Positions 22,900-34,922 of a DNA stretch of 64,000 nt are shown piece after piece (position 1 is the stretch's first letter; each line of letters opens with the position of its first letter). Made by a program: the position numbers and the translations under genes. The stretch comes from Portulaca oleracea (lineage: Eukaryota; Streptophyta; Magnoliopsida; Caryophyllales; Portulacaceae), in assembly GCA_029582165.1 (NCBI GenBank), contig CM055869.1:59901518-59965517 (forward strand), in the 5' to 3' direction. Below the pieces are notes generated by a model. The model was given only the letters and a program-made list of their open reading frames with translations, made no database searches and was not told where the DNA came from.

Positions 22900-23300
22900 T
22901 TTCCAGTTCAGTGACGCCCATGGGGAAAAAAAAATTGTTCATGCTTACCCAAATTTTTTCCGCCATTAACGCAAAGCTTAACCTCGCTCTGACTCTCTCT
23001 CTTATTCGCTCCCAATTCTTACTTCAATTTAGCACCCCCTATTTTGGACTGGTCCCAACATCCACTTCTGCAAATTGCTAATGGTGTTCTACAATCCGAG
23101 GACATGACAATCGATGCGTCATGCTTGAACATTCGATTGCATTTTATCTGAGGCTTCAGTTCGAACTCTGGAGGTAACGATCGGTGAATTTCGCGTGATT
23201 TCCGTCGACGAAGTTTGGGGCGAACGGAATTTAGGGTTTAGACTCTGCTTCAGATTTCGTTTGAAGTAGTTGAAGATTCGAGGTATATTTTGTCATCTTC
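22900..23300 (+). other. Decayed 5' exons of copy d
   Basis: CCGCCATTAACGCAAAG ends at 22976 exactly as in the first exons of b, c and e, but is followed by CTTAACC instead of GTTAACC, so the 5' splice donor is destroyed. A diverged exon 2-like stretch follows around 23200-23290, ending GATTCGAGGTATATTTTG. Confidence 0.6.
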
Positions 23301-24384
23301 ATCAGTTTTCTCGCATTTCGCGATTCAATTTTGTTGTTTAAGTTTTCCGATCGATTGTCTTCAGAAATCAGAATTAGGTATGAACTTTGTAGACGATTGT
23401 ACGTGAACTTTCGCCATTTCAAACCAGCAAAGAGTGGTTGCAAAATTGAACATACACTGAAGGAAATCAGAATGATCATTAAGTTTTTCCATTAGCTTCA
23501 CAGCATATAGTTCATGAAGAATTTTTTTATCTTTTATTAGTTTTGAATGCTTTTCTTTCCTTGATTCAGATTTTCTCCCTTTAAATGAAACGTAGAACAC
23601 TTTTCACATGAATGAATGATTTGCTAGTATGCTCATTTGGACCATTTTCTCAGAATTGTCATTTTTGGTCAACATTTATTCTCCCATGCAGCAAAATTTG
23701 TTGCTAGAACATGAAGCTGCTTTAGATTCTTTAATCACATATGCAAGTGGTTTGTATGTGAATTATTTTTTGCATTAATACATGGTTGGCCATTTTGTTC
23801 CTTTGACCCTTGTTCTTAGATTTCCCTTTTAGAGCATTTCCAATGCTGGAAATGCAAATTAGGGATTCAAAATGACCACATCACCAACACAATGCTGAAT
23901 CCGATCATTATGAAACTCACTTGGACAATGATGGTGTTTAAGCAAAGGCCCGAAGCGTTTACATGGTTATTATCCCAAATAAATGGGTCTCAGATGTCAT
24001 AATCGTCTCCGTTTTTCCTTTAGTTACTCTCAATTCGCTATCATTTTTCTGTATTTGTGAAAGATTATGCAAACATGTGTGCCCCACATCTAAGATGCAT
24101 GTGTTCTGATTTTCAGTAACGGGTATCAGCTTAAACATGTATCCTACTAAAGCGCGAGGATTTACGGGGATTTAAACATATCTAAGATGTAGATAATAGC
24201 TTTGTTAAATCATTTAACGAACTTATTATCTCCAAATCCCTTCATAAATCCCCCATTTTAATCAACTTCATTATTGCATCCAAATTGGTTTCTAGAAATC
24301 AAAATTGCACTGAAATATTTGAATTTTGCGTAATTTTTGCTATATTTTACCAAATTTATCACGTGACTATCATGTCAGGTTGAC

Positions 24385-26486
24385 ATGTCTTCTAAGGGTT
24401 CAGACACGAAGCCTGCTGCTCTAGTTGATGAAACAGAATCTACAACCCCGTGTGCAGTTGATTTTTCAGAAGCATCATCCGAAGATGGTGCCGTGTGTTC
24501 CATCAAAACTTCGAAAACATTTGATCAACCTTTGTCTGATCGTGCTGAAGAAACATTTACCCATCTTCACCTTAGCTTTGATCCAGTTTCTGTAAGGAGA
24601 GAGTTGGCAAAAGCTATAATTATGCACGACTATCCCCTCTCCATCATAAATGATAGGGGGTTTAAAAAGGGCTCTTTTTTCGTGTTTTTCCTTCGGTTTC
24701 TCAAAGCACATTGAGAAGTGACATATTGGATATATATGAATCTGAGAAGTCCCGCTCGATGGGATTGTTCAAGGGCACTGAGAGCAGAATTGCTGTCACG
24801 ATACACAAGTGGGTTTTTCCTGATCAAACTAAGAACTTTGTTGCTATTACAGGCCACATGATTTCCGATGATTGGGAAGTTCTGCATCGCATGATGAGGT
24901 AAACTAAGAGCTTTGTTGCTATTACGGAAGTCACATATACATATTTTTTTCCCTGTGAGTGCATACATGAGCTAAACTTTGTCCATAATCTAGATAGCTG
25001 GGTTTATTTTTTCAGCTTAGACTGTAGTGGACTAAAGCAAAACGACGCTCTAAATCTGTCCTACTTCTATTCCATGGAGTAGTAAGTAGTGAACAGTTCT
25101 AAAATATTGGGTTAGTTAGAACCAATTCCTCTGATTTTTTTAATTCAGGGGTAAAATTGCTACACTAGACCTTCTCTCCACATCCTATTTCATAGTGGGA
25201 TTTTTGGGGGTATTGGATTTGGATGTGTATGAGTAAAACATGACTCTCATATTGATACCCCTGCTCCTTTTTAATGCTAGGTTTGTGAATGTGCCTTGTT
25301 TGTCTACACCCGAGTTGCTTATCAAGATCACAGCAGAGTGTCTTTTCGATTGGGACGTGACAAAGAAACTCTCAACTGTTGCTATTAACAGTAGCTGCTC
25401 TTCCTCTGATCATACTCATTATGACATTTTAACCGATAGACTTGCAAGCCCTTTACTAGTTTTAGGGGGGAAATTAGTACGAACGAAATGTTTTGCCCAT
25501 GTTGTGACTTGTGAGCTCGATGGTGCAAGATGCCCTTGCTGTGCTGTCTAATGCCATTGAGAAAATCCGGGCTAGCATCCTGTTTTGGAATGCAACGCCT
25601 CAAAGGGAAAGAGAATTCAGGGAAGCATGTCGCGATATGGGCATATCTCCTATAGATATTAACAAGTTGAGGCTCGATTCCATCTCTAAGTGGAACACAA
25701 CCTTCTTGATGTTGGAAACAGCACTCTCATACAGGGCCGTCTTTAGTCACCTAAGGAACTCTGAACCCCAATTCTTGTGTGTGCCTTCTGAGGATGAGTG
25801 GAAGTTGCTGAAAGAGGTTTACCCTAAGCTTAGGTCGTTTTACTATGCAATTAAGCAGGCTGCGAAATGCAAGACCGCAAACTCTGCCCTGCCAGCGATT
25901 GGTGATATTAAAGTTGTCTTGTCTTGGTGGGTTAGGCATGATAATGTGCAGGTTATTAGAGACATGACTTCGAAAATGCTGGAGAAATTCAACAAGTATT
26001 GGGTTTCTGCACGCGATGTTTTTGCAGTTGCATCTGTCCTTGGTCCCGAACAAAACCTCTGCATTGTCAAGTTCTACTTCCACCAAATCTATGGAGATGG
26101 AGCCCAGGCTGAAATTGACCACATTCGACAGCTTTGTTATGACCTGGTTAACGAGTATCGAGCCAAATCCAGCGATGAAGACTCCAACCATGACAGAAAA
26201 AGAAAGAGGGAAGAAGAAGATCCTGAGAAACATGAGTTCGACGCTTACTTGGAAAACCAGAACAGCCGATCTTGTGGTATTTTGTCATGGTGGAAGAAAA
26301 CGCGCGAATACCCCACCTTGAGAAGGATAGCTAGAGACATTCTCGCTATTCCGATATGTTCAGTTCCTCCTGAGAACATGTTTGACATTGGTGACAGTGT
26401 TTTGAGTCCACATCGAGCCATGCTTCAGCCAAAGATGGTGGAGACTTTGATGTGTGCTCAGAGTTGTTTATGGACCAGAATCAAAG
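24385..26486 (+). pseudogene. hAT-derived BED-less RICESLEEPER-like gene, copy d (two frameshifts)
   Basis: Exon 24385-24898 (MSSKGSDTKPAA) contains RRELAKAIIMHDYPLSIINDR. It then shifts frame around 24660-24690, and homology resumes as FPSVSQSTLRSDIL..ITxHKWVFPDQTK. Exon 25281-26486 begins in the FVNVPCLSTPELL frame and shifts again near 25505-25512, before MVQDALAVLSNAIEKIRASILFW. It then reads intact through KWNTTFLMLETAL, RDVFAVASVLGPEQNL and the hAT dimerisation block ARDILAIPICSVPPENMFDIG to the donor at 26486. The small exon 5 present in a, b, c and e is not found downstream. Together with the broken exon 1 donor this marks a pseudogene. It diverges head to head from copies a-c. Confidence 0.85.
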
Positions 26487-26715
26487 GTAAGTTGGTAACA
26501 CACCCATATTTTCTTGGAGACGAAAATCTGTCATCAGTAACTACAAAACTGATCTACTTTTATTTTTTCGTGCTTTAAATTTTATTTAGCGTATACATTC
26601 GATTTTGTCCCACTACAATACAATTTTATTTATTTTTGGACCACCAGAATCCAAAATGATAGTAGGGATTATTGCCATACAATTTGTGATAGTAGGGATT
26701 ATTAGAATCCAATAT

Positions 26716-26750
<35 letters not shown>

Positions 26751-27960
26751 TCGGTAATCATTATAATGTTTTGGTTAATCAAAAGAGAGATAAAAACCTT
26801 ACATTGAGTCATTTTGTTCCTTCAAACCCGCTAACTTTTTGGCAAGGCAGGAGTTGGAAAACAAAGTTACCGGCTTTAAGTTGGTTACAAAAGTCATTGA
26901 AACGTCATGTCTTTCCCTTGAAGTCCCAATAATTGGGGAGAAGAGAGCGTGTGTGGGGATTGTTGCTGGGAAAAAGAAAGGAACTTACTAGATAGCTGTT
27001 TTTCTTTTGCTTTGTTGTAGTCCGTTTTGTGGTTTTGTGTTTGTTATTTGGTTGCTAGATTCTTGGTTTCTGCTGTTTTTGCGGTCTTGTAGCTCCCTTA
27101 GCCTTTTTGGCTTGATAATTATCGAAAAAAAGGTTTCGATTGAGCTTAACACCTCCCTCTTCCTCAATCCAATGATGCCCATTGGTTTCATTAATATTTT
27201 TTTTAGATTGGGAAGTTTGATTTGTTTGCTGTCTATGTAAGGAGCAAATGCGAGTTAGTTTTATAGATCATACAGCAGAAGGTAAGTGTCATATTGCTCA
27301 TCAAAGCCGTAATTTTACACTTATACGAAATTTTTTTACTTTCATAAAAAATTAAACCTTGAAGTAAAGCTTGTAAAACGGGGTAATAATCACTTGATTA
27401 TCACTTCTTTGGTATAAGATTCCAAAATATAAAGCACAATCGCTTGGGCCTACTTAAGTAAAAAATATTACAATAATTTTAATATCGCTGTATTAGATGA
27501 TCTTACCTCAAATTATTGTAAGATTGTATTATAAATAATTTGTTTCTTGAAAAATTATGTTGGTAGTTATTGGCGACATTTACAAAAATGTCTTAGAGGA
27601 CTGTTATAAAATAAAGCAGTAATTCTTATATAAGACAATTTTAACATAAATTTATTGTAAAACGTATAAATACAGGGGTGACTAATAACTTGTTTGGGTT
27701 AACTCTAATAAAAACCACCTTTTGATAAATTATTAGTCGTATCTGCATTAAACAGTCATTGTAATATTACTTATAAGTCTTATAAGTCATACTAAAATAT
27801 TAAAAAAATCACTTTGTAAAGCTATCTCATGATAAATTTATAGGAGACGGTGTTATACAGGAATTTGCGTAAAACTAAAATAGTTCAATTTTTTCCCTAA
27901 TCAATGAGTTATTGCTTCTTCATTTTTTTTTAAACTCACACAAGCTTTCGCGCCTTTTAT
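26487..27960. other. Spacer between copies d and e
   Basis: Holds an AT dinucleotide run (about 26719-26747) and AT-rich DNA. The stretch near 27060-27140 (GTCTTGTAGCTCCCTTAGCCTTTTTGG) resembles the 3' tail of plant LINEs, but this is weak. No gene supported. Confidence 0.45.
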
Positions 27961-27984
27961 CTTTCCATTGCCGCGCATTTCTCC

Positions 27985-28038
27985 TCTCTCTACTTTGTTT
28001 AGTCTTGGAAGTTGGAAGCTTCCGCCATTAACACAAAG
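27985..28038 (+). promoter_or_regulatory. Noncoding exon 1 of copy e with CT tract after its donor
   Basis: The leader TAGTCTTGGAAGTTGGAAGCTTCCGCCATTAACACAAAG ends at 28038 with the donor GGTTAG. It is followed at once by a long (TC)n run (about 28043-28084). The exon's 5' limit is unknown. It corresponds to b 15446-15545 and c 20840-20945. Confidence 0.65.
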
Positions 28039-28041
28039 GTT

Positions 28042-28088
<47 letters not shown>

Positions 28089-28275
28089 CATTTCCCCAAT
28101 TTTGCTGCTATTTTCGTCCAATCCTCGTACTTATTTCTGTAAATTGCACAAAGTTGTTTAAGATTCTGGGAACGATTCGATGCTTGAATGTTGAGATTAT
28201 GCGTTGGCTTCGATTAGGGTTTCACTGGGAATTCAATTCGAGCTCTGATGCAAATGATCACTGAATTTTGTGCAG

Positions 28276-28371
28276 TTTGAGCGGAGATTGTGCCGATCAA
28301 ATTTGGTTCCCAGGCAAATTAGGGTTTTAGCTCTGCTTTACGCTTCTTACAACAGCAACTGCAGGCTTGAG
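28276..28371 (+). other. Noncoding exon 2 of copy e
   Basis: Acceptor TTGTGCAG at 28275, donor GGCTTGAG|GTATTA after 28371. The homologous exon occurs in b and c. Translation begins in the following exon at 29166. Confidence 0.7.
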
Positions 28372-29165
28372 GTATTATCCTTGAATCTTTTGTTATCTTC
28401 ATCGGTTTTCACATTTCGGAAATTAATTTTGGGGGATTTGAGTTTTTGTCATTAAAAAAAAAAAAAGGGGCGAAATCTATTTTTCATACCGATAAGCGAA
28501 AAGCAAAGAGTAGTTTCCAAATCGATTTGGTTTTGCAGAAAATTGTCACTGTAGGTCAGTTGATTTTCTGCAATTTTGTAAGCCCTAATATCTTTGAAGA
28601 TCCTTTTTCTGTTTTTACTGTCCCTATGATTATCATCTGAGTTATACAGGAATGTAAGTTTATTGTGTACTGAAGTAGAAGTATACCTTGCAATCGGGTT
28701 ATTTAGGTTAGGTTAACTTCTAGTTGGATCATACTTGTCCGGCTTGATTTTTTGTCCGATAAACTTGTCTTGTGAAATCGAACAACTTTGGTAAAACATA
28801 AATTCAAGCGGATTCGGGTCCTTTTGGGTTGAATATTTGTCATTTTTGGGCTTAGGTTGGGTCAGTTTTGCCGAACGCATTCAGTCACATAATTTCGCCC
28901 TATGTTTTTCTTTGTTACATGAGTTTGATTCACATTTTATACTTCTAACTTCTAAGTTAAATGTGAAGAAAACTTCTGTATATATACTGAGTAGTCTGTA
29001 GTGGACCATTTCTTTGTTAGATAGTCTCTTTTAGGCAAGTCCGTTTTCTTTCTTTCTTTTTTTTTCCGCTTTCATAACCTGAACTTTGCTTAAGTTTCTT
29101 TGAATGTTTACATGATTTCTGTTATATCTGATCAAATGTATCATGTGTTATCAAATTAGGTCGAT

Positions 29166-31564
29166 ATGTCTTCTGGTTGTTCAAAATTGGAGCCTAATGC
29201 TTCAGGTGATGAAGTTCAATCTTCAGAGCCGGATAATGTTGAATCTCTTAAAGCATCACCTATAGACAACGACGAGTTTTCCCTTCAAACTTCTGACATG
29301 TTCAACATATGTTTGGTGAATCAACCTGAACGACTTGTTGCCCGTAGTTATACCGTTGATCCAATGGCTATAAGGAGAGAGTTGGCAAAGGCTATCATTA
29401 TGCATGATTATCCCCTCTCCATCGTCAATGATAAGTTCTTTAAAGAATTCTTCTTCGAGATCCGCCCCTCTGTTTCTCCACGCACTCTCAGGAGTGACAT
29501 ATTGCAAGTGTACGAGCTTGAGAAGTCTCGTTCCAGGGCATTGTTTGGGGACACCAGGGGAAGAATTGCCATCACGGTGCACAAGTGGGTCTCTTGTGAT
29601 CAAACTAAGAGCTTTGTAGCCATTACAGGACACACGATTCGTGATGAGGGCTGGGAAGGGTGGAAAGTGGATGCTCGAATGATGGGGTAAGCTATGATAT
29701 TTGTTGCCCTTGAGGATTTTTACATACCTCGAAAACCTTGATCCTCATATTAATTTTCCATGTTCTAATAAGTAGTCAACGAGTGTAAAATCTTGGGTTG
29801 ATTGGAACTAGTCTCTCTGAATTTTTTAACTTTAGGGGTAAGACTGTCACATCGAACCCCCCCAAACCTTGTTTTGCAACAAGGTTTTGGGGTATTGAAT
29901 TTGGATGTTGGTGAGTAACTACTTCTATTAGCGAGTTCCTCTAAGAAACCCTTGACTCTCATGCTGATTTGCCCCTTTCTTTTCTTAATGCTAGGTTTGT
30001 AAGTATGCCATGTTCTTACACATCCGAGATGCTTGCCAAGACCATAGTAGACTGTCTGTCCCAATGGGAGGTGACATCAAAACTCTCTGCCATTGTACTA
30101 CAAGATTTGTCCTCTGAATCCGATCCTACACTTTCTGACATGTTAATGGATAAACTCTCCGACACTCCACTTCTACTGGGGGGAAAATTGCCACAAATAA
30201 AATGTTTTGCTCGTGTTGTGGGATCGATGGTGCAAGATGCATTTGCTGTGGTCCAAACCACCATCGACAAAATCCGTGCTAGCATCTTGTTTTGGAGCGA
30301 AACCCCTCAAAGAGAAACCAAATTCAAGGAAGCATCTTGCGAGTTAGGGATACCCTTTACTACTGACAACAAACTGATGCTTGATTCGGTCTCCAAGTGG
30401 GACACAACCTTCCTGATGCTCAAAACAGCCCTCACACACAAGCCCGTCTTTTGCCACCTAAGCAACTCGGACCCTCAATTCTGTTGTGTGCCTTCTGAGG
30501 AAGAGTGGCAGTTGCTAGAAGAAATCTGTGAGAAACTGGAGCTATTCTATAACAGGATCCGATATGTCGCAAAACACAACACAGAAAACTTCGCTCTGAA
30601 ACATATTTATCTGATCAAGGTCGCTTTATCCTCCTGGATCATGTCAGACAATCTGAAAATCAAAGAGATGGCACTATCAATGCAGGGGAAGTTCGACAAG
30701 TACTTTGTATCAGTCCGCGATATCTTTGCAGTTGCAGCAGTCCTTGATCCCTGGTATAAGCTGGCATTCATCAAGTTTGCTTTCCAGAAAATCTACGAAG
30801 AAGGCGTGGAACGTGAAACTGACCAAATTCGCCAAATCTGCTCTGACTTGTTCGACAAGTATAAAGCTGCGGAGGATCTAAAAAATGAGGACTCCCCCAG
30901 CGTGCAATCCCGTGAGAATGATTCCTTGGACACCCAGCTTCATAAGGCATATCTTCGTGATGAGAGGAAAAGAAAGAGGGAAGACGCCGAAAAACATGAC
31001 CTCAATGCTTACTTGGCAGACAAGTTGGTCCCACATCGTGATGATTCGGGTGGTTTGTCTTGGTGGGGGCATATGTGGCGGTACCTGGTTGTTAGAAACA
31101 TGGCTAGGGACATTCTGGCTGTCCCGATATGCTGTGTTCCTCCAGAGAACATGTTTGACGTCGGTGACAGTGTTTTGAGTCCACATCGTAGCAAGCTTTG
31201 TCCACAGATGGTGGAGGCTTTGATGTGCTCTCAGAGCAGTTTGTGGACAAGTATCAAAGGTGTAGATTGTAGAATTTAACCATTTTCCCCCTTTGAGAAA
31301 ATTATCTGTTTCTGACATGCTTGAAATGCTTGTAATGTTAGGGTCTTATTCGATCACCAATTCGTATTCATGGGGAACGAGCTCCGATTATGATGCTGTA
31401 GAACATTGTGCTGCTGAAGAAGGGGGTAAGTTGTGCAACATTCTCATGTACTTATTACTGTTCTTTTCAACTTATTTTGACTGAGGTAGTTCTAAACTTG
31501 ATTTTGTTTCTGAACTGAACTTTTCTGTTGACCGAATCTCTCGTGGTGTAAAACATCAGGATAA
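29166..31564 (+). CDS. hAT-derived BED-less RICESLEEPER-like protein, copy e (intact)
   Basis: Exons 29166-29686 (exon opens at 29160 after AAATTAG, ATG 29166, MSSGCSKLEP), 29995-31259, 31342-31425 and 31560-31564 join in frame to 624 residues. The order of motifs is: an acidic/Ser-rich N-terminus of about 60 residues with no zinc-binding pattern; RRELAKAIIMHDYPLSIVN; IAITVHKWVSCDQTKSFVAITGH; FVSMPCSYTSEMLAKTIVDCL; KWDTTFLMLKTAL; VRDIFAVAAVLDPWYKL (DUF4413-like); and the hAT dimerisation domain ARDILAVPICCVPPENMFDVG. Exon 5 adds GSYSITNSYSWGTSSDYDAVE. Five Gs at its end (four in copy b) change the phase, so the protein stops at once after EEGG. His replaces the usual first catalytic Asp. It is probably a domesticated nuclear protein; no function is established from sequence alone. 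Confidence 0.9.
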
Positions 31565-32400
31565 GTTGGTCAAATCATGATCTGGAGAAGCTGTTGGTAC
31601 CCTGGCTGAAGAAGGTAGATTTTGGGAGGAAGTTTGTAAGCAAATTCAGGAATCGACTGTCATATATTTAGACTTAGCTTGAATGGTACATATTTAGGCT
31701 TCAATTTCGGACATGAAAATAGCCCGATTCCATGCTTCAATGTCGAGCGTTGAACACAGGTATATATCTAGTCAAATTGGCGATTACTCTCTTCTTTCAA
31801 TCTTCTCAACAAACTTTAATTTTTGATAGAAGTGAAAAAGTCCCCATAGGTAAAAATTGTGACATGAGTTATATTTGTTATGGACAGTTCTGATACTTGC
31901 CATTTATGCCTCTAACCTTTAAGATTACTAACGGATACAACTAACATAAAGGATAATGGGTGGATTAATATTATTGGTTTGAAAAGAACAACAGATTTCT
32001 CTTATTATATACATAATTAAAAACATTTCTTTTTATTGTTTTTCAGATAAGTCCTATTAATTTCCTAAATTTTATATATAAAACCAAAACCAATACTTCA
32101 AAATCCCTCGTAAATGGATATGGATGGACTGTAAGTTACATTCTTACACCTAAATTTTACAATTTGGAGAGATTAGTCTCGATTACTTTTATCTAATGAG
32201 GCATAAAGAATCATTACTTTTATCAAAGTTCAATTTTGACCATAGCACTTGTGAATGGTGGTCTCACCACATTTCCACTCTGATTTATCGATTGTATTTT
32301 TGTCTTAGATATGATATATTTATCAAATAGTTTTTTCGCCTTCTATTAAAGTCCAAGAAATTTTCCTAACCATATATACGTATAAAAGTTATTTGATATA
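31565..32400. other. 3' flank of copy e
   Basis: 31640-31760 still matches the downstream flanks of copies b and c in inverted orientation (CCGATTCCATGCTTCAATGTCGAG). It is AT-rich after that, with no gene. Confidence 0.5.
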
Positions 32401-32683
32401 TGATGTAGGAAATCAGGAGAGGGTTGATAGAAATGGAGAATACCTCTCGAGAAATCTACATAGAGAATTAGATATAGATTAGAAATTGAAGGATAATGGG
32501 TTTAGGAGGGAGAAAAGAGAATTTAGAGATATAAACAAAAATATATTTCATTCATTCATTGCCTCTACTGGCTCTACATGTGATTCATAGGATACTTAAA
32601 TAGGAAAGAAGACCCCTTTCCCAAGACACTAATAACTAAAATAAAGATAAAAACTTTAATTTATTAATTAATTTCCTGTATCA
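32401..32683. mobile_element. Candidate solo LTR
   Basis: Begins TGATGTAGGAAAT and ends ATTTCCTGTATCA, near-perfect inverted termini of the TG..CA type. Flanking ATATA and ATATC agree at four of five bases. Length (283 bp) suits a small LTR. No internal retrotransposon coding is nearby, hence solo LTR. This is an inference from the ends only. Confidence 0.5.
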
Positions 32684-33490
32684 ATATCACCTCTATCCTA
32701 TAATAGCTGTCACTTTAACTAATTTTTTTATCTCATAATACTAGACTTTTTACATAATACAACTTTTATCAACTAACTATTTTTTTCTTAATTAAAAATA
32801 GAAAAAGTAGTGGAAAAAATACATACAAATAAATGAATACTAATATTGCACAACTTTTCATAAAATTCAATACCCAAATAACTCATTTTGTTAATTTTCT
32901 AAATTTCTATCAAATGGACAAGTAATATGAAACAGAGGTAATAGTAAGTTATGAGCCAAATCAGTTGACCTAATACATTGATGGGAAAAGTGTTTGAAAT
33001 GAAACAAAAACCACAACACCAGTACACCACCCCTCCATTTCCTTCGCTCTCACTTCTCCGCTTCCCTCCCCTCCTGTATCAAATCTTTGTTTTTTTAATC
33101 AAGAAAGGGAGAACTTTTAATTTAAACATATAAAAACAAAACCTACAAATTACAACTTTTAAACATAGTACATACAAAAACAAAACCTACAAATGACACA
33201 TAATTTCCGACTCGGACCCCTCATTCATCACCATTAGCATATCTATACAGAACCACCGTAACAATACATGCGATTGAGTAGGGCCGAGAGTCCGAGACTT
33301 AATTACAATTTACAAAATCAACCGATTTTCATTTTTCTTTTACAATTCCATTACTCGAGCAGATCCTGGATTCAGTAATGGATCTTTAACTTTGAATCCA
33401 ATAACGTATCCAGTTGAGCTCCAGATTCAGATCCCCTAGATCTCGACCTGTTTCGAATACTCGGTTGCTGAATATTTCCAAGAAAACCAT
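32684..33490. other. Spacer and APC1 3' flank
   Basis: AT-rich with no gene seen. The APC1 stop codon is at 33491, and the 3' untranslated region should extend leftwards from there on the minus strand. The poly(A) site was not determined. Confidence 0.5.
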
Positions 33491-34880
33491 CTAAAAGGAC
33501 TCCAATGACCTGCTCATCTCAGAGATCACATCGACATGAGCTGTTGGAAACATTAACCGCAACAGAGGGACCGATGACGGCGTTTTATGCTTGGGTTTGA
33601 ACTTCTCCACAGATTTACGGACCGCCAATGGCGACGGGACAGAAAACCACCGGAGATACCAAGAGAGTAGCAGACGGCATTGGAGATTATCATCTGGCCA
33701 TTTGCCAGATGCCAAATATGTATGTAAATTGGTCTTCAGACTCGGAGAATAATTGAGTAGATCCTCAACCCGCTTCCTTAGGGACCCTAGAAATTTCAAT
33801 TGCACAATGCCGTCGTCTCCTGATCTGGTTAGCCTTCCCTTTAGCAAGGCCTCATTATAGGCCATCACAAGCTGCCACAAATTATATATAAAGATGGGAA
33901 CAGAAGTATTCAGACGAAGAAAGACAATGTTTCATATAACGAACAAGCTGACCTGACCTGAGTAACTAGAGCCAACATAAAACAAACTAGAACCTAACCC
34001 GAAAATGTCAAAAATGGACCAACCCATAATCAATCCAAGTAGGGATGGCAAAAACCTGTCTGACCCAATAACCTGGATTTCTCCAACCCAGAAAAAAACC
34101 GGGGTACGGTCATAGAATTTTGTCCGAATTTTTGACATTGACCGATTTGATCGAAAATTCAAACACAATTTTTTTCCCCCCAAATTTCTATTGTTAGAAC
34201 CCAATTTAGACCCAAATAAATGCTTGTCCGATTTGTCCAACCCAAAAAATATGCGAAATAACTGGGTATCGAACATCGAGTTTTCGTCCGATGTCTGATT
34301 ACTGATTAGTCCAAAACCAGAATTACACGGACCTGGATTTTTGCCATCTCTAAATCCAAGCAGGCAAATGATCCAACTCGAAATCAAGCTGAATTGAATT
34401 TTATTGAACCAAAACATGATCCCACCCAAAACTGGACCAAATTACCCAATTGCCAGGGTTTAAGTATATTTTGTTTTGATGACTTTCCAGATAATGGGAA
34501 AGTCAATTTTGATCATTTTTCACAGCACCAGCAATGCCTAAAATTAGCTACAGTAAATTTAATATGTTCATTTTTTATCTTTTCACAACAGACTGAGAAA
34601 AAAAGATTTATGTTACCCCTCCTGGCCCTCCATCCACAAAATTAAAGAAGAACCAGCTAGTTCCAATATCAGATGCAAATACCTTCAAATCGGATAGAGA
34701 CAGAGAATCAGACAAAGTGGCAATCTCACTAGTGACCTGCTCAGCCATTGATCTGATAAATGCATACAAAGACAGGTAGACCTGCATGATTTCAAGGCTT
34801 ATTAAAATTAGAACATGATAATTGACTAAGCACAGACTCCTGCTGAAATGGGTAAGAATAAATTCTGATAACCATTAAAA

Positions 34881-34922
<42 letters not shown>

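Noticed and set aside
27968..28264. Open frame through the CT repeat (SLSLSLS)
   Set aside because: It is the noncoding first exon and intron of copy e read through a microsatellite. It crosses a conserved splice donor.
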